Of a stretch of DNA of 10,475 nt, positions 1-5,958 are shown piece after piece (within the stretch, counting starts at the first letter, position 1; every line of letters starts with the position of its first letter). This DNA is from JBAXHO01 sp037138855 (GTDB lineage: Bacteria; Patescibacteriota; Dojkabacteria; B142; OLB20). A program made the position numbers and the translations under genes. Where the stretch lies: assembly GCA_037138855.1 (NCBI GenBank), contig JBAXHO010000058.1:1-10475 (forward strand), given 5' to 3'. Below the pieces are notes generated by a model. It was not told the origin of the DNA. It made no database searches and saw nothing but the letters and a program-made list of their open reading frames with translations.

Positions 1-283
1 GATCCACATAGCTAACCATTACGTCACATCCGAATACCTCGGGCCTAGGCACAGCAAAGTATGATTTCAGCAAATATTTAACCAGGTTTCCAAAAAGAGG
101 TGCGAGGATGAGTATAACCGCAAAAACTTTGTCCTTTTTAAAATAATAGATTAGAGCAGCTGCTACTATAACGATTGCGATAGGAGCCAATACCCCATCA
201 CCTGGCATACTAACAAATCTCAAAGTAGTAGTAAGCCAGGCGGCTCGAAATGAATGAATACAATTACCGACCACTGGTAGCAC
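1..283 (-). CDS. PAP2-family phosphatase (membrane), N-terminal part, runs off the window
   Basis: This is an open minus-strand frame of 94 codons running out of the window at base 1, bounded upstream by a stop at 290-292. It reads as a hydrophobic protein with two likely membrane helices (about residues 34-46 and 54-68 from the GTG at 281-283). These are followed by K73-x6-R80-P81, the first signature motif (K-x6-RP) of the type 2 phosphatidic acid phosphatase family. The expected second and third motifs (PSGH and SR-x5-H-x3-D) would lie beyond the edge. Family members dephosphorylate lipid phosphates such as undecaprenyl pyrophosphate, which would suit a polysaccharide locus, but the substrate cannot be told here. 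The start is uncertain: GTG at 281-283 has a weak AGG upstream, and the first ATG is at 206-208. I am confident of the family and less so of the start. Confidence 0.72.
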   Translation of the reverse strand, partial: MLPVVGNCIHSFRAAWLTTTLRFVSMPGDGVLAPIAIVIVAAALIYYFKKDKVFAVILILAPLFGNLVKYLLKSYFAVPRPEVFGCDVMVSYVD

Positions 284-298
284 CTTGACCTAATTCAT

Positions 299-324
299 AA
301 AAATTCTTAATTTTAAGAATTTTT
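299..324. terminator. Perfect 12-bp inverted repeat, possible terminator
   Basis: AAAAATTCTTAA and its exact reverse complement are separated by two bases, so an RNA from either strand would form a hairpin flanked by A and T runs. It lies just beyond the end of rfbB (minus strand) and upstream of the PAP2 gene, the right place to end the rfbB transcript. The stem has a single G-C pair, so it would be weak. It could equally be a plain AT-rich palindrome. Confidence 0.4.
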
Positions 325-360
325 AATTATCAAGCGGATTTACTTATTTATTCAATATCT

Positions 361-1383
361 TTAATACCTTTTCTCCAAATACTTCTCAGCAATTACATCA
401 GCATCTTTTTTTAAATCCTGCCACCACCATTGATTATCTGTAAACCATTTGATTGTTTCAGCTAGGCGAATTTCAAATTGTTTTTCTGGTGTAAAGCCTA
501 ATTCAGTTTGTGCTTTGGTATAGTCAATGGCATAGCGTCTGTCATGACCTTTCCGGTCGCCGACATGCACGATTAAATTTTCCGGTTTACCCATAATTTC
601 CAAAATCTTTTTTAAGACGACAAGATTAGTTCTTTCACCATTGCCACCAAGGAGATATGTTTCACCAATTCTGCCTTTTTGGATAATTAATTCAATACCT
701 TTGGCATGATCTTCGACATAAATCCAGTCACGCACGTTTAACCCATCACCATAAATTGGGATTTCTTGATCGGATAAAGCTCGAGTAATTGCCAGGGGAA
801 TTAATTTTTCCGGATGGTGAAAGGGGCCATAGTTATTGGAACAGTTGGAAATAGTAATGGGTAAGCCATAGGTTTCAAAATAAGCGCGGACGAGATGGTC
901 GGAAGCTGCTTTGGAAGCAGAGTAGGGGCTTCTGGGATCATATGGCGTCAGTTCCGAAAATTTTTCTTGCGAATTTAATTCCAGACTGCCAAACACTTCA
1001 TCTGTGGAAATATGATGAAATCTCAGGTTTCCAGCATTTTTAGCAGCGTCCAGTAAAACCTGAGTACCGACTACATTTGTTTGAATAAAGACAGCTGGGC
1101 CTTCAATACTGCGATCGACGTGGGTTTCTGCTGCGAAATGTACAATGGTATCGCTTTGATTTGTTTCCAGCGTCTCGTTAACTAGTGCAGCATCACAAAT
1201 ATCGCCTTGGACAAAGTGGAAATGTGGGTTATCAAAACAGGTCTTCAGATTATTCTTATTACCAGCATAAGTTAGTTGATCATAAACTACTACCTGATCG
1301 TCAGGATGAGTTGTCAACCAGTAACGGACAAAACACGAACCAATAAAGCCGGCTCCACCAGTGACAAAGAGCTTTTTCTGCAT
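361..1383 (-). CDS. rfbB: dTDP-glucose 4,6-dehydratase (RmlB/RfbB)
   Basis: This cytoplasmic NAD-dependent enzyme converts dTDP-glucose to dTDP-4-keto-6-deoxyglucose, the second step of dTDP-L-rhamnose synthesis and the branch point to other dTDP-6-deoxysugars. The 340-aa product has the family's usual length and is an extended short-chain dehydrogenase. It has the Rossmann motif TGGAGFIG (residues 8-15), the catalytic T127-D128-E129 triad in STDEVFG, and the Y154-x3-K158 pair in YSASK. It also has NNYGP (183-187), RDWIYVEDH (218-226) and the C-terminal GDRKGHDRRYAID block (275-287). All key residues are present, so it should be active. It starts five bases after the stop of the DUF4190-like gene and probably shares its promoter at 1778-1806. 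No Shine-Dalgarno motif precedes the ATG. The identification is very secure. Confidence 0.97.
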   Translation of the reverse strand: MQKKLFVTGGAGFIGSCFVRYWLTTHPDDQVVVYDQLTYAGNKNNLKTCFDNPHFHFVQGDICDAALVNETLETNQSDTIVHFAAETHVDRSIEGPAVFIQTNVVGTQVLLDAAKNAGNLRFHHISTDEVFGSLELNSQEKFSELTPYDPRSPYSASKAASDHLVRAYFETYGLPITISNCSNNYGPFHHPEKLIPLAITRALSDQEIPIYGDGLNVRDWIYVEDHAKGIELIIQKGRIGETYLLGGNGERTNLVVLKKILEIMGKPENLIVHVGDRKGHDRRYAIDYTKAQTELGFTPEKQFEIRLAETIKWFTDNQWWWQDLKKDADVIAEKYLEKRY

Positions 1384-1388
1384 TAGTA

Positions 1389-1751
1389 TTATAAATTATT
1401 AAGACTATTTAAGTTATTTAAGAAGGCAGGTGTATAAAACATATTTAATACCACTCTGAAGATAATTAAAATGAAACTAAATCCTGATAAAGCAAGACCG
1501 ATCATTGCTAAATTCTTATATTTTATTGATTTAAGTCCAAAGATGCCTAGGACAATACCAATAATTCCAAATGGAATACAGCAAACAGTAAAACATATAC
1601 CACACAAGCTTAAAATTCCAAATACCAAGCTTGCAATGGCAAGGTAATCATAGGTTTTATTTTCATTTGCATTTGAATTTACACTAACTGGCTGAGGAGT
1701 AGTTTTGGTTATTACTTCACCTTCGACTGCATGTTTTTTTGTCTCTTCCAT
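1389..1751 (-). CDS. Small DUF4190-like membrane protein
   Basis: The 120-aa product has a polar N-terminal tail of about 33 residues rich in Asn, Thr and Val. It is followed by hydrophobic segments at about 37-73 (probably two helices with a tight Pro-Phe-Gly turn near 60-62) and 81-104. The pattern AIASLVFGILSLC, then IPFGIIGIVLGIFGL, then a Lys-rich turn (KSIKYKN) and LAMIGLALSG is that of DUF4190 proteins, whose function is unknown. Cysteines 50, 53, 57 and 58 cluster in the first membrane segment. The C-terminus is an Asn/Leu-rich tail. It sits between rfbD and rfbB, five bases from rfbB, so it is probably co-transcribed with it. A role in export or anchoring of the glycan would be speculation. 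No clear Shine-Dalgarno motif precedes the ATG. Confidence 0.8.
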   Translation of the reverse strand: MEETKKHAVEGEVITKTTPQPVSVNSNANENKTYDYLAIASLVFGILSLCGICFTVCCIPFGIIGIVLGIFGLKSIKYKNLAMIGLALSGFSFILIIFRVVLNMFYTPAFLNNLNSLNNL

Positions 1752-1777
1752 GAAAAGTTTTTAATAAATATTAATGA

Positions 1778-1806
1778 ATTATATCTTGGTTAAAATGCTG
1801 ATGCAA
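1778..1806 (-). promoter_or_regulatory. Sigma70-type promoter for the DUF4190-rfbB unit
   Basis: Reading the minus strand, TTGCAT (1806-1801) and TATAAT (1783-1778) are separated by exactly 17 bases. The -10 is a perfect consensus and the -35 matches four of six. Transcription would start near 1771, about 20 bases upstream of the ATG at 1751. It lies just past the end of rfbD, which suggests DUF4190-rfbB is a separate transcription unit. The call is from sequence match only. Confidence 0.55.
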
Positions 1807-1813
1807 TGAATTA

Positions 1814-2698
1814 TTATGTTTGGTCTTGAAAGTAAGCTGTTACCATTTCTTGCCAGGTACGCATTGCCGGTAATTTTGTATTAATTAAATATGAGATATT
1901 GGGAATAGTTGCTTGACGTGGGTAATCAGCAAGCTTGGCTGCTTTGATAGGGATATTGATTTTAGCATTTCTGAGAATTTCTTTGGCAAAATCATAACGG
2001 GAGGCCTTTCCCAGACCGGAGACATGATAAATCCCACTGGCGAGGTTATTTTGGAGAATATAAATAATGCGTTCTGCTAAATCTTGGACATAAGTAGGGG
2101 AACTAATTTCATCAGTGACAACAGTTAATTCAGGTTTTGTGGCAGCTTGTTCCAGGATTTTAGCAATAAAGTTTTGGGCGCCAAGGCCGAAGAGCCACGA
2201 GGTACGGATAATGTACAAGAAAGCATTTGGCATTTGGCATTTGGCATTTCGGATATTGTTAATCAAAGTTATAATGCCTTTTTCTGCTAATAGTTTGGTT
2301 TCGGCATATTTATTTAAAGGCTTGAAAATTGCATAATCTTCTGGATATCCTTCCGGATTGTTATCTCCAAAAACGTAATCAGTGGAAAGATGGACGAAAT
2401 TTACATTTTTTTCCTGACAGATTTTGGCGAGCAAAATTGGTCCATCAGCGTTGACAGCTTTGGCAATTTTATAACCAGCTTCAGTCTCACATGCTTCTAC
2501 TTTGGTATAGGCAGCGCAGTTGATCACTACATCAGGAGTGGTTTTTTCTAAAAATGAATTAATCGAGTCTTTACTTGTAATATCTATTCCACCTGGATCA
2601 GATACGTCTGAACCAATTACCTCTAATTTTGCTTTCTGGCAGGCAAGTAACATGGTATTTCCTAATAAACCTTTGGCGCCAACGATTAAGATTTTCAT
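1814..2698 (-). CDS. rfbD: dTDP-4-dehydrorhamnose reductase (RmlD/RfbD)
   Basis: This enzyme catalyses the last step of dTDP-L-rhamnose synthesis, NAD(P)H-dependent reduction of dTDP-4-keto-L-rhamnose. The 294-aa protein has the nucleotide-binding GAKGLLG motif (residues 7-13), NCAAYTKVEACE (60-71), STDYVFG (105-111), the Y131-x3-K135 catalytic pair, RTSWLFG (165-171) and a substrate-side block near DEISSPTYV (196-204). The stretch at about 144-160 is longer than usual for the family. Residues 150-159 are encoded by a seven-base tandem repeat (2223-2250), so repeat gain or loss would shift the frame. The ATG overlaps the TGA of the upstream Nudix gene by four bases (ATGA), implying translational coupling. 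The identification is secure. Confidence 0.95.
   Translation of the reverse strand: MKILIVGAKGLLGNTMLLACQKAKLEVIGSDVSDPGGIDITSKDSINSFLEKTTPDVVINCAAYTKVEACETEAGYKIAKAVNADGPILLAKICQEKNVNFVHLSTDYVFGDNNPEGYPEDYAIFKPLNKYAETKLLAEKGIITLINNIRNAKCQMPNAFLYIIRTSWLFGLGAQNFIAKILEQAATKPELTVVTDEISSPTYVQDLAERIIYILQNNLASGIYHVSGLGKASRYDFAKEILRNAKINIPIKAAKLADYPRQATIPNISYLINTKLPAMRTWQEMVTAYFQDQT
2223..2250. repeat. Heptanucleotide tandem repeat inside rfbD
   Basis: Three perfect copies of GCATTTG (2223-2229, 2230-2236, 2237-2243) are followed by GCATTTC (2244-2250). On the coding strand the unit is GCCAAAT read through three frames, giving the peptide NAKCQMPNA in a surface-loop position of RfbD. Because seven is not a multiple of three, a one-unit change would frameshift the gene. 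Confidence 0.9.
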
Positions 2699-3234
2699 TT
2701 TTCTTGATTACAAAAATAAAGATTGAGGGCAGCGAGTGTCAAACCGCAGGAGATTTTATTGCTAATAATCATTTGCTTCACTTCGTCAATTGCAAATTTC
2801 TTAATATTTTGAATACTTTCATCTCCTTCCTGATGAATACCGAATTCGCTAATTTCAAGTCCAGTTGCTTTTACAGCATAAATTTCTGTAGTTTCATGAC
2901 CAGGAGCAATGTAAAATTTACCTAAATTTTGAAAATTACTTGCTCTGATACCGGTTTCCTCGAAGAGCTCTTTGGCAGCTGTGGCTTCCGGAGATAATTT
3001 TCCTTCAATAATTCCTGATGGTAATTGTAATATATTCTTTTTGAGTGGATAGCGATATTCTTCAATCAGGTAAATTTCTTCAAACTCAGTTTCTGCAATC
3101 ACAAACACACCTGGTACTTTGATTAGAAACCCGTAAAGAGAATTATTTCCATTTGGCTGGATTACTTGATCTTCCTGAATTTTAATCCAAGGATTGTGAT
3201 AGACGATTTTTGAAGAGAGTGTTTGCCAGGTCAT
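2695..3234 (-). CDS. Nudix hydrolase, ADP-ribose pyrophosphatase-like
   Basis: The 179-aa product has the architecture of the NudF/ADP-ribose pyrophosphatase branch of Nudix hydrolases, which cleave nucleoside-diphosphate sugars to NMP and sugar phosphate. An N-terminal strand region (PWIKIQEDQ, 15-23) precedes EEYRYPLKKNILQLPSG (58-74) and the Nudix box (74-96). The box keeps the metal-binding E89, E92 and E93 and the G95-I96 end. The usual first Glu of G-x5-E is Leu80 and the usual Arg is Lys88. A later HQEGDES (135-141) lies where family members contact substrate or metal. Its stop overlaps the rfbD start by four bases. A role trimming nucleotide sugars or ADP-ribose fits the locus, but the substrate cannot be read from sequence. 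Confidence 0.88.
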   Translation of the reverse strand: MTWQTLSSKIVYHNPWIKIQEDQVIQPNGNNSLYGFLIKVPGVFVIAETEFEEIYLIEEYRYPLKKNILQLPSGIIEGKLSPEATAAKELFEETGIRASNFQNLGKFYIAPGHETTEIYAVKATGLEISEFGIHQEGDESIQNIKKFAIDEVKQMIISNKISCGLTLAALNLYFCNQEK

Positions 3235-3260
3235 AGAGGTAGGTTAAAATAATTATTAGG

Positions 3261-3289
3261 ATTATAGTATAGATTATAAGTCATCTGAA
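3261..3289 (-). promoter_or_regulatory. Possible promoter for the Nudix-rfbD unit
   Basis: On the minus strand TTCAGA (3289-3284) and a perfect TATAAT (3266-3261) are 17 bases apart. The start point would be near 3254, about 20 bases before the Nudix ATG. The -35 matches four of six. The -35 overlaps the end of the upstream cupin gene, and a second TATAAT-like box lies at 3273-3278, so the exact box is uncertain. Confidence 0.35.
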
Positions 3290-3795
3290 TGTTCTTTAAA
3301 AAATTCGGACAATGGTTTAAGTGATTTCAATCCTTTTTTTGAGTGCTGGGCTAATCTTACTTCTTGCATGGCTTCTTCAACTTCTTTAATTGCCTGAGCG
3401 TCGCATAATTTTTTAAATCTTTTGTAATCTGTAGTATTTGGATTATTTTGATTATAAATCGTTGTTCTGGGCTCGAAAAAAATGGCATCTTCCAGCACCT
3501 CATATTCATGAAAATAATTTTTGGGAATACTGATCATTTCGCCAGCAGATAGGATATATTCATGAGTATGTTCTGTCAAATCAGTGATTAAAAATTTTAA
3601 TTTTCCTTGCAGTAATCCGATAATTTGTGGATCATTTGCCGGATCGGAACCAGTATGCATATGTCCGGGCGGTTGTTGTCCCGCTTTACGAAAAAAGAAA
3701 GGAATTTCCTGGAAATTTTTTCCCGCGCAAGTAAAGTTCAAGGTGAGTCCTTTGGTAGAGTTGCGTTCTTCTAGTTTAGTAATTTTGATATCCAT
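3274..3795 (-). CDS. Single-domain cupin protein of unknown substrate
   Basis: The 173-aa product has a cupin beta-barrel signature. Motif 1 contains H45-M-H47 in PPGHMHTGS, with Gln57 about where the acidic ligand usually sits and Gly64 closing the motif. Motif 2 is GEMISIPKNYFHEYEV (85-100) with P91 and H96. Three His and a Gln could bind a metal. The last ~50 residues form a charged, probably helical tail (KEVEEAMQEVRLAQHSKKG) not typical of minimal cupins. Position in a dTDP-sugar cluster suggests a sugar isomerase, epimerase or regulator, but none of the known ketoisomerases (FdtA/WxcM type) can be asserted. It is transcribed toward the Nudix gene, 39 bases apart. No Shine-Dalgarno motif precedes the ATG; the upstream bases belong to a heptad repeat array. 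Confidence 0.75.
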   Translation of the reverse strand: MDIKITKLEERNSTKGLTLNFTCAGKNFQEIPFFFRKAGQQPPGHMHTGSDPANDPQIIGLLQGKLKFLITDLTEHTHEYILSAGEMISIPKNYFHEYEVLEDAIFFEPRTTIYNQNNPNTTDYKRFKKLCDAQAIKEVEEAMQEVRLAQHSKKGLKSLKPLSEFFKEHSDDL

Positions 3796-3801
3796 GAAAA
3801 A

Positions 3802-3830
3802 AGTATTAAGTATAAAGTATCATGTATCAA
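3802..3830 (-). promoter_or_regulatory. Possible repeat-borne promoter upstream of the cupin gene
   Basis: On the minus strand TTGATA (3830-3825) and AATACT (3807-3802) are separated by 17 bases within the heptad array. The start would fall about at the cupin ATG, implying a leaderless or almost leaderless mRNA. This is weaker evidence than the similar arrangement before the RmlC-like gene. Confidence 0.3.
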
Positions 3831-3851
3831 GTAGCTGGTAGCTGAGTAGCT
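3802..3851. repeat. Degenerate heptad tandem array
   Basis: Six consecutive seven-base units run without a gap: AGTATTA, AGTATAA, AGTATCA, TGTATCA, AGTAGCT, GGTAGCT (3802-3843). An eight-base GAGTAGCT follows (3844-3851). They drift between an AGTATCA type and a GGTAGCT type. The array fills the start of the gap between the cupin and RmlC-like genes. Confidence 0.85.
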
Positions 3852-3860
3852 TGAATTAAT

Positions 3861-3955
3861 AGATAAAAGTTAGAAGTTAAAAGATAATAGAGGGAGGATT
3901 AAATAAGTCCACTAGTATAGTTTTTCTTTTAACTTCTAACTAATAGCTTTTATCT
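3861..3955. repeat. Long imperfect inverted repeat made of heptads
   Basis: The left arm (3861-3883) is complementary to the right arm (3926-3940 plus 3947-3955) apart from a six-base TAATAG insertion, giving a 15-bp and a 9-bp stem around a 42-base loop. Both arms read as seven-base units (AAGTTAG, AAGTTAA, AAGATAA versus TTTTAAC, TTCTAAC, TAATAGC, TTTTATC). It lies just beyond the end of the RmlC-like gene, so it might fold in that gene's 3' RNA, but a terminator role is unproven. Confidence 0.65.
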
Positions 3956-3980
3956 AATTTCCATCTATTGTCTACCGCTT

Positions 3981-4508
3981 TCATCCATTCTTCGGGCCCC
4001 AGATTTCTGGTAAAACTACATCCCAGTCAAATTTGAATTCATCAGCAGCGTCAAAGGGATGTGATTGAAAATTCACAACAATGGATTCCGTAGTACCTAG
4101 CGCTTTCCAGCCATGCATAATTCCGGCAGGGATTTTTAAAAATCTCGGTTTCTGGGTACCAAGGACGACAGTATTTGCTTTGCCAAAGGTTGGTGAATTG
4201 GGGCGGACATCGATCATAGAAACCTGTAGTTTTCCGCGGGTGACAGTAAACTGGTCAGTATGAACCGCGTGCAGGTGCCAGCATTTGGTGACACCTGGAT
4301 CAGTAGCACTTTGGTAAGCATGTGCAGTATTTAAAACAATTCCATCTTTGTATTCAGTCCAGGCGGTACTCCAAAGTTCGATGACATCACCACGGTCATC
4401 AACATGAGCAGTAAGGTCTTTGAGAAAGGCGCCAGTTATGGTAATGCCTTTTTCAATCGTAAAATGTTGTTCGCGTAACCAGTCGTTGGTAATGTTTTGT
4501 GGGTTCAT
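3981..4508 (-). CDS. RmlC-related dTDP-sugar epimerase-like cupin
   Basis: The 175-aa product belongs to the dTDP-4-dehydrorhamnose 3,5-epimerase (RfbC/RmlC, COG1898-type) superfamily. It has DDRGDVIEL (37-45), GVTKCWHLHAVHTDQF (72-87), GKLQVSMIDVRPNSPTFGK (92-110) and IPAGIMHGW (126-134). H78 aligns with the catalytic His of RmlC and H132 with its conserved second His. The stretch VVNF (144-147) has Asn where RmlC places its catalytic Tyr, and the usual Lys/Arg substrate contacts are replaced by a WHxHxxHTDQF pattern. This is the shorter, divergent subgroup often annotated as RfbC-like. It probably fills the epimerase step between RfbB and RfbD, but another dTDP-hexose epimerisation is possible. 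A good promoter lies upstream in the repeat array. Confidence 0.82.
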   Translation of the reverse strand: MNPQNITNDWLREQHFTIEKGITITGAFLKDLTAHVDDRGDVIELWSTAWTEYKDGIVLNTAHAYQSATDPGVTKCWHLHAVHTDQFTVTRGKLQVSMIDVRPNSPTFGKANTVVLGTQKPRFLKIPAGIMHGWKALGTTESIVVNFQSHPFDAADEFKFDWDVVLPEIWGPKNG

Positions 4509-4542
4509 TATTAAAATATTAACAAGTTAACAAATTAAAAAT

Positions 4543-4571
4543 AGTATAAAGCAGCAGGTATGAAGTATCAA
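4543..4571 (-). promoter_or_regulatory. Sigma70-type promoter inside a heptad array, driving the RmlC-like gene
   Basis: On the minus strand TTGATA (4571-4566) and TATACT (4548-4543) are exactly 17 bases apart, each matching five or four of six consensus bases. The start would be near 4536, leaving a ~28-base leader before the ATG at 4508. Both boxes are made by the repeat units AGTATCA and AGTATAA read in reverse. Confidence 0.5.
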
Positions 4572-4704
4572 GTATCATGTATCAAGTATCAAGAAGCAGA
4601 AAGGTAGCTGGTAGCTGAGTAGCTAGTAGCTGCAAGGATATCAAGTATCATGTATCATGTATTGTGAAAATAGTAGCTGGTATCTAGTATCTGGAATTAA
4701 TAAT
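4543..4704. repeat. Long degenerate heptad tandem array
   Basis: Eight units follow without a break at 4543-4598: AGTATAA, AGCAGCA, GGTATGA, AGTATCA, AGTATCA, TGTATCA, AGTATCA, AGAAGCA. After a four-base break come GGTAGCT twice (4603-4616), GAGTAGCT, AGTAGCT (4625-4631). Further AGTATCA, TGTATCA, AGTAGCT, GGTATCT and AGTATCT units continue to about 4694 and then drift into AT sequence. The same unit types occur at 3802-3851, 6395-6415 and 6475-6488. Confidence 0.9.
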
Positions 4705-4743
4705 TAAAAGATAATAATTATATTTCTATGGCTTTCCTAATAA

Positions 4744-4806
4744 CTATTAACTTCTAACTATTAACTTCTCCTTTATCTCACTTTTCAGATTCCGGATTCC
4801 AGATTT
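4744..4806. repeat. Two short heptad runs of different unit types
   Basis: CTATTAA, CTTCTAA, CTATTAA, CTTCTCC (4744-4771) are consecutive seven-base units resembling the arms of the inverted repeat at 3861-3955. After 14 bases a second run, CAGATTC, CGGATTC, CAGATTT (4786-4806), follows. Its reverse complement type recurs at 6430-6443. Confidence 0.75.
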
Positions 4807-4842
4807 CATGGATCAAAAAGGTAAAATCGTTTCATTATATTC

Positions 4843-5958
4843 CTAGATTCTTATATTCTTACTTCCTTCAATTACCTCCCTCAATATCCTCACTATTCTC
4901 TCAGGTTGATCGAGGTACATGTCATTGGTGAGGCCGATTTGATCGATATTTGCTTTACAGAGATGCTGGATTCCGGCGATATCTGCTGCTGAAGGTGCTA
5001 GATCAGTTGTTTGACGATTGCTGCGGAATTTCTCTTTGGAGGAGCGCAGGGTGAGTGCCAGTATTGCAATTTTCACTCTATGTCGCTGAGCTATAGTGAT
5101 TGCCTGATCAACTAATTTGCGATAATCATAAGTGTTTTCGCCTCTCATACTATCCTGGCTGAGATCGCCTCGACCAATTTGTAATTCTGCTTTAGGACAA
5201 TAAAGCAATTTTAATGCAAGGCAAATCTGGTTTAAATTTTGGATCCCAAGTACAGTCTCTACTTTGGGAACAAGCATAAAATTTTGATAACCAATGGCAC
5301 GGATTTGTTGCTCAGCTTGGATAATATGTGTTTTGGTTTCACAAAAGGAAATAACAATCCGGTTAATTTTTGAGCGTAAATTTTTCGGAATATTTGTTAA
5401 AATCTCCAGATCTGAGACTGTAAGGACATTTTTGTGCCTGGAATGCATAGTAATATTTTTTGAGGAAATGCCATCACGCGGGAAAACATATTTTTCCTGA
5501 TTATGAACGACCCTGGTAATAATATAATCTATCTGAGTTTTATTTTTAACGATTTTTTCAATTTGAAAACTGAGGTTTCCATCGTCCATATTCAAATCTC
5601 CTGAATCAGTTTCCTTCAAAGCTTCAGGAAAAAAGTCGCTGCTGATTTGATGCTCAAACTTTCCCGGGGCTTTAGTGGAATTTTTGGTTGTGAACAGAAC
5701 CAAGTCACCAATTTCACATTCTTGGTGATTATTGCAATGGATAATTTCTTGGACTCGCGGTTTATTCCCTGTTAAATCGAGGTAAAACTTGTGTTTTCGG
5801 GAGCTATAATATGCTATCAACTCGTTGATTTTTGGAGCTTGTAATTTACCGGTATGAATTCTTGCTGAATCAGCCCCAGCTTGAAAACATTTATCAATAT
5901 CCTTTGCATTCAAATCAATCCAAGGTGTGATAAAAATTTTTGGCTGGCTGCTTTTCAT
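4843..5958 (-). CDS. Pyruvate-kinase-like TIM-barrel protein lacking the C-terminal domain
   Basis: The 371-aa product follows the order of pyruvate kinase A and B domains. GADSARIHTGK (28-38) parallels the ARLNFSHG segment, and YLDLTGNKPRV (59-69) parallels LDTKGPEIR. A reduced B domain (about 83-160) contains DDGNLSFQI. LVPKVETVLGIQNL (229-242) matches the active-site motif with Lys232 and Glu234, and IGRGDLSQ (261-268) matches the Mg-binding RGDLG. A TDLAPSAADIAGI segment (318-330) stands in for the SDVANA helix. The ~100-residue allosteric C-terminal domain is absent (normal enzymes are about 470 aa). The K+-site Asn and Ser of NFSHG are changed. It could be a diverged kinase or a phosphoenolpyruvate/pyruvate-handling relative with a new substrate. 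Its ATG overlaps the Gre-like stop by four bases, so the two are coupled. Confidence 0.72.
   Translation of the reverse strand: MKSSQPKIFITPWIDLNAKDIDKCFQAGADSARIHTGKLQAPKINELIAYYSSRKHKFYLDLTGNKPRVQEIIHCNNHQECEIGDLVLFTTKNSTKAPGKFEHQISSDFFPEALKETDSGDLNMDDGNLSFQIEKIVKNKTQIDYIITRVVHNQEKYVFPRDGISSKNITMHSRHKNVLTVSDLEILTNIPKNLRSKINRIVISFCETKTHIIQAEQQIRAIGYQNFMLVPKVETVLGIQNLNQICLALKLLYCPKAELQIGRGDLSQDSMRGENTYDYRKLVDQAITIAQRHRVKIAILALTLRSSKEKFRSNRQTTDLAPSAADIAGIQHLCKANIDQIGLTNDMYLDQPERIVRILREVIEGSKNIRI

Larger units (their letters stand above)
4509..4842. other. Gene-free region filled with heptad repeats
   Basis: I find no credible coding frame in these 334 bases. They consist of an AT-rich leader of the RmlC-like gene (about 4509-4542), a long heptad array (4543-4704), an AT stretch, and two further short heptad runs (4744-4771 and 4786-4806) before the end of the pyruvate-kinase-like gene. 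Confidence 0.75.

Noticed and set aside
2115..2925. Plus-strand open frames over rfbD and the Nudix gene
   Set aside because: They lie antisense to strongly conserved genes, have no family features and no start signals; they are shadow frames.
3802..4704. CRISPR array
   Set aside because: The repeats are seven bases, back to back and degenerate, with no spacers of uniform length and no 20-40 base repeat. They do not resemble Cas12a direct repeats.
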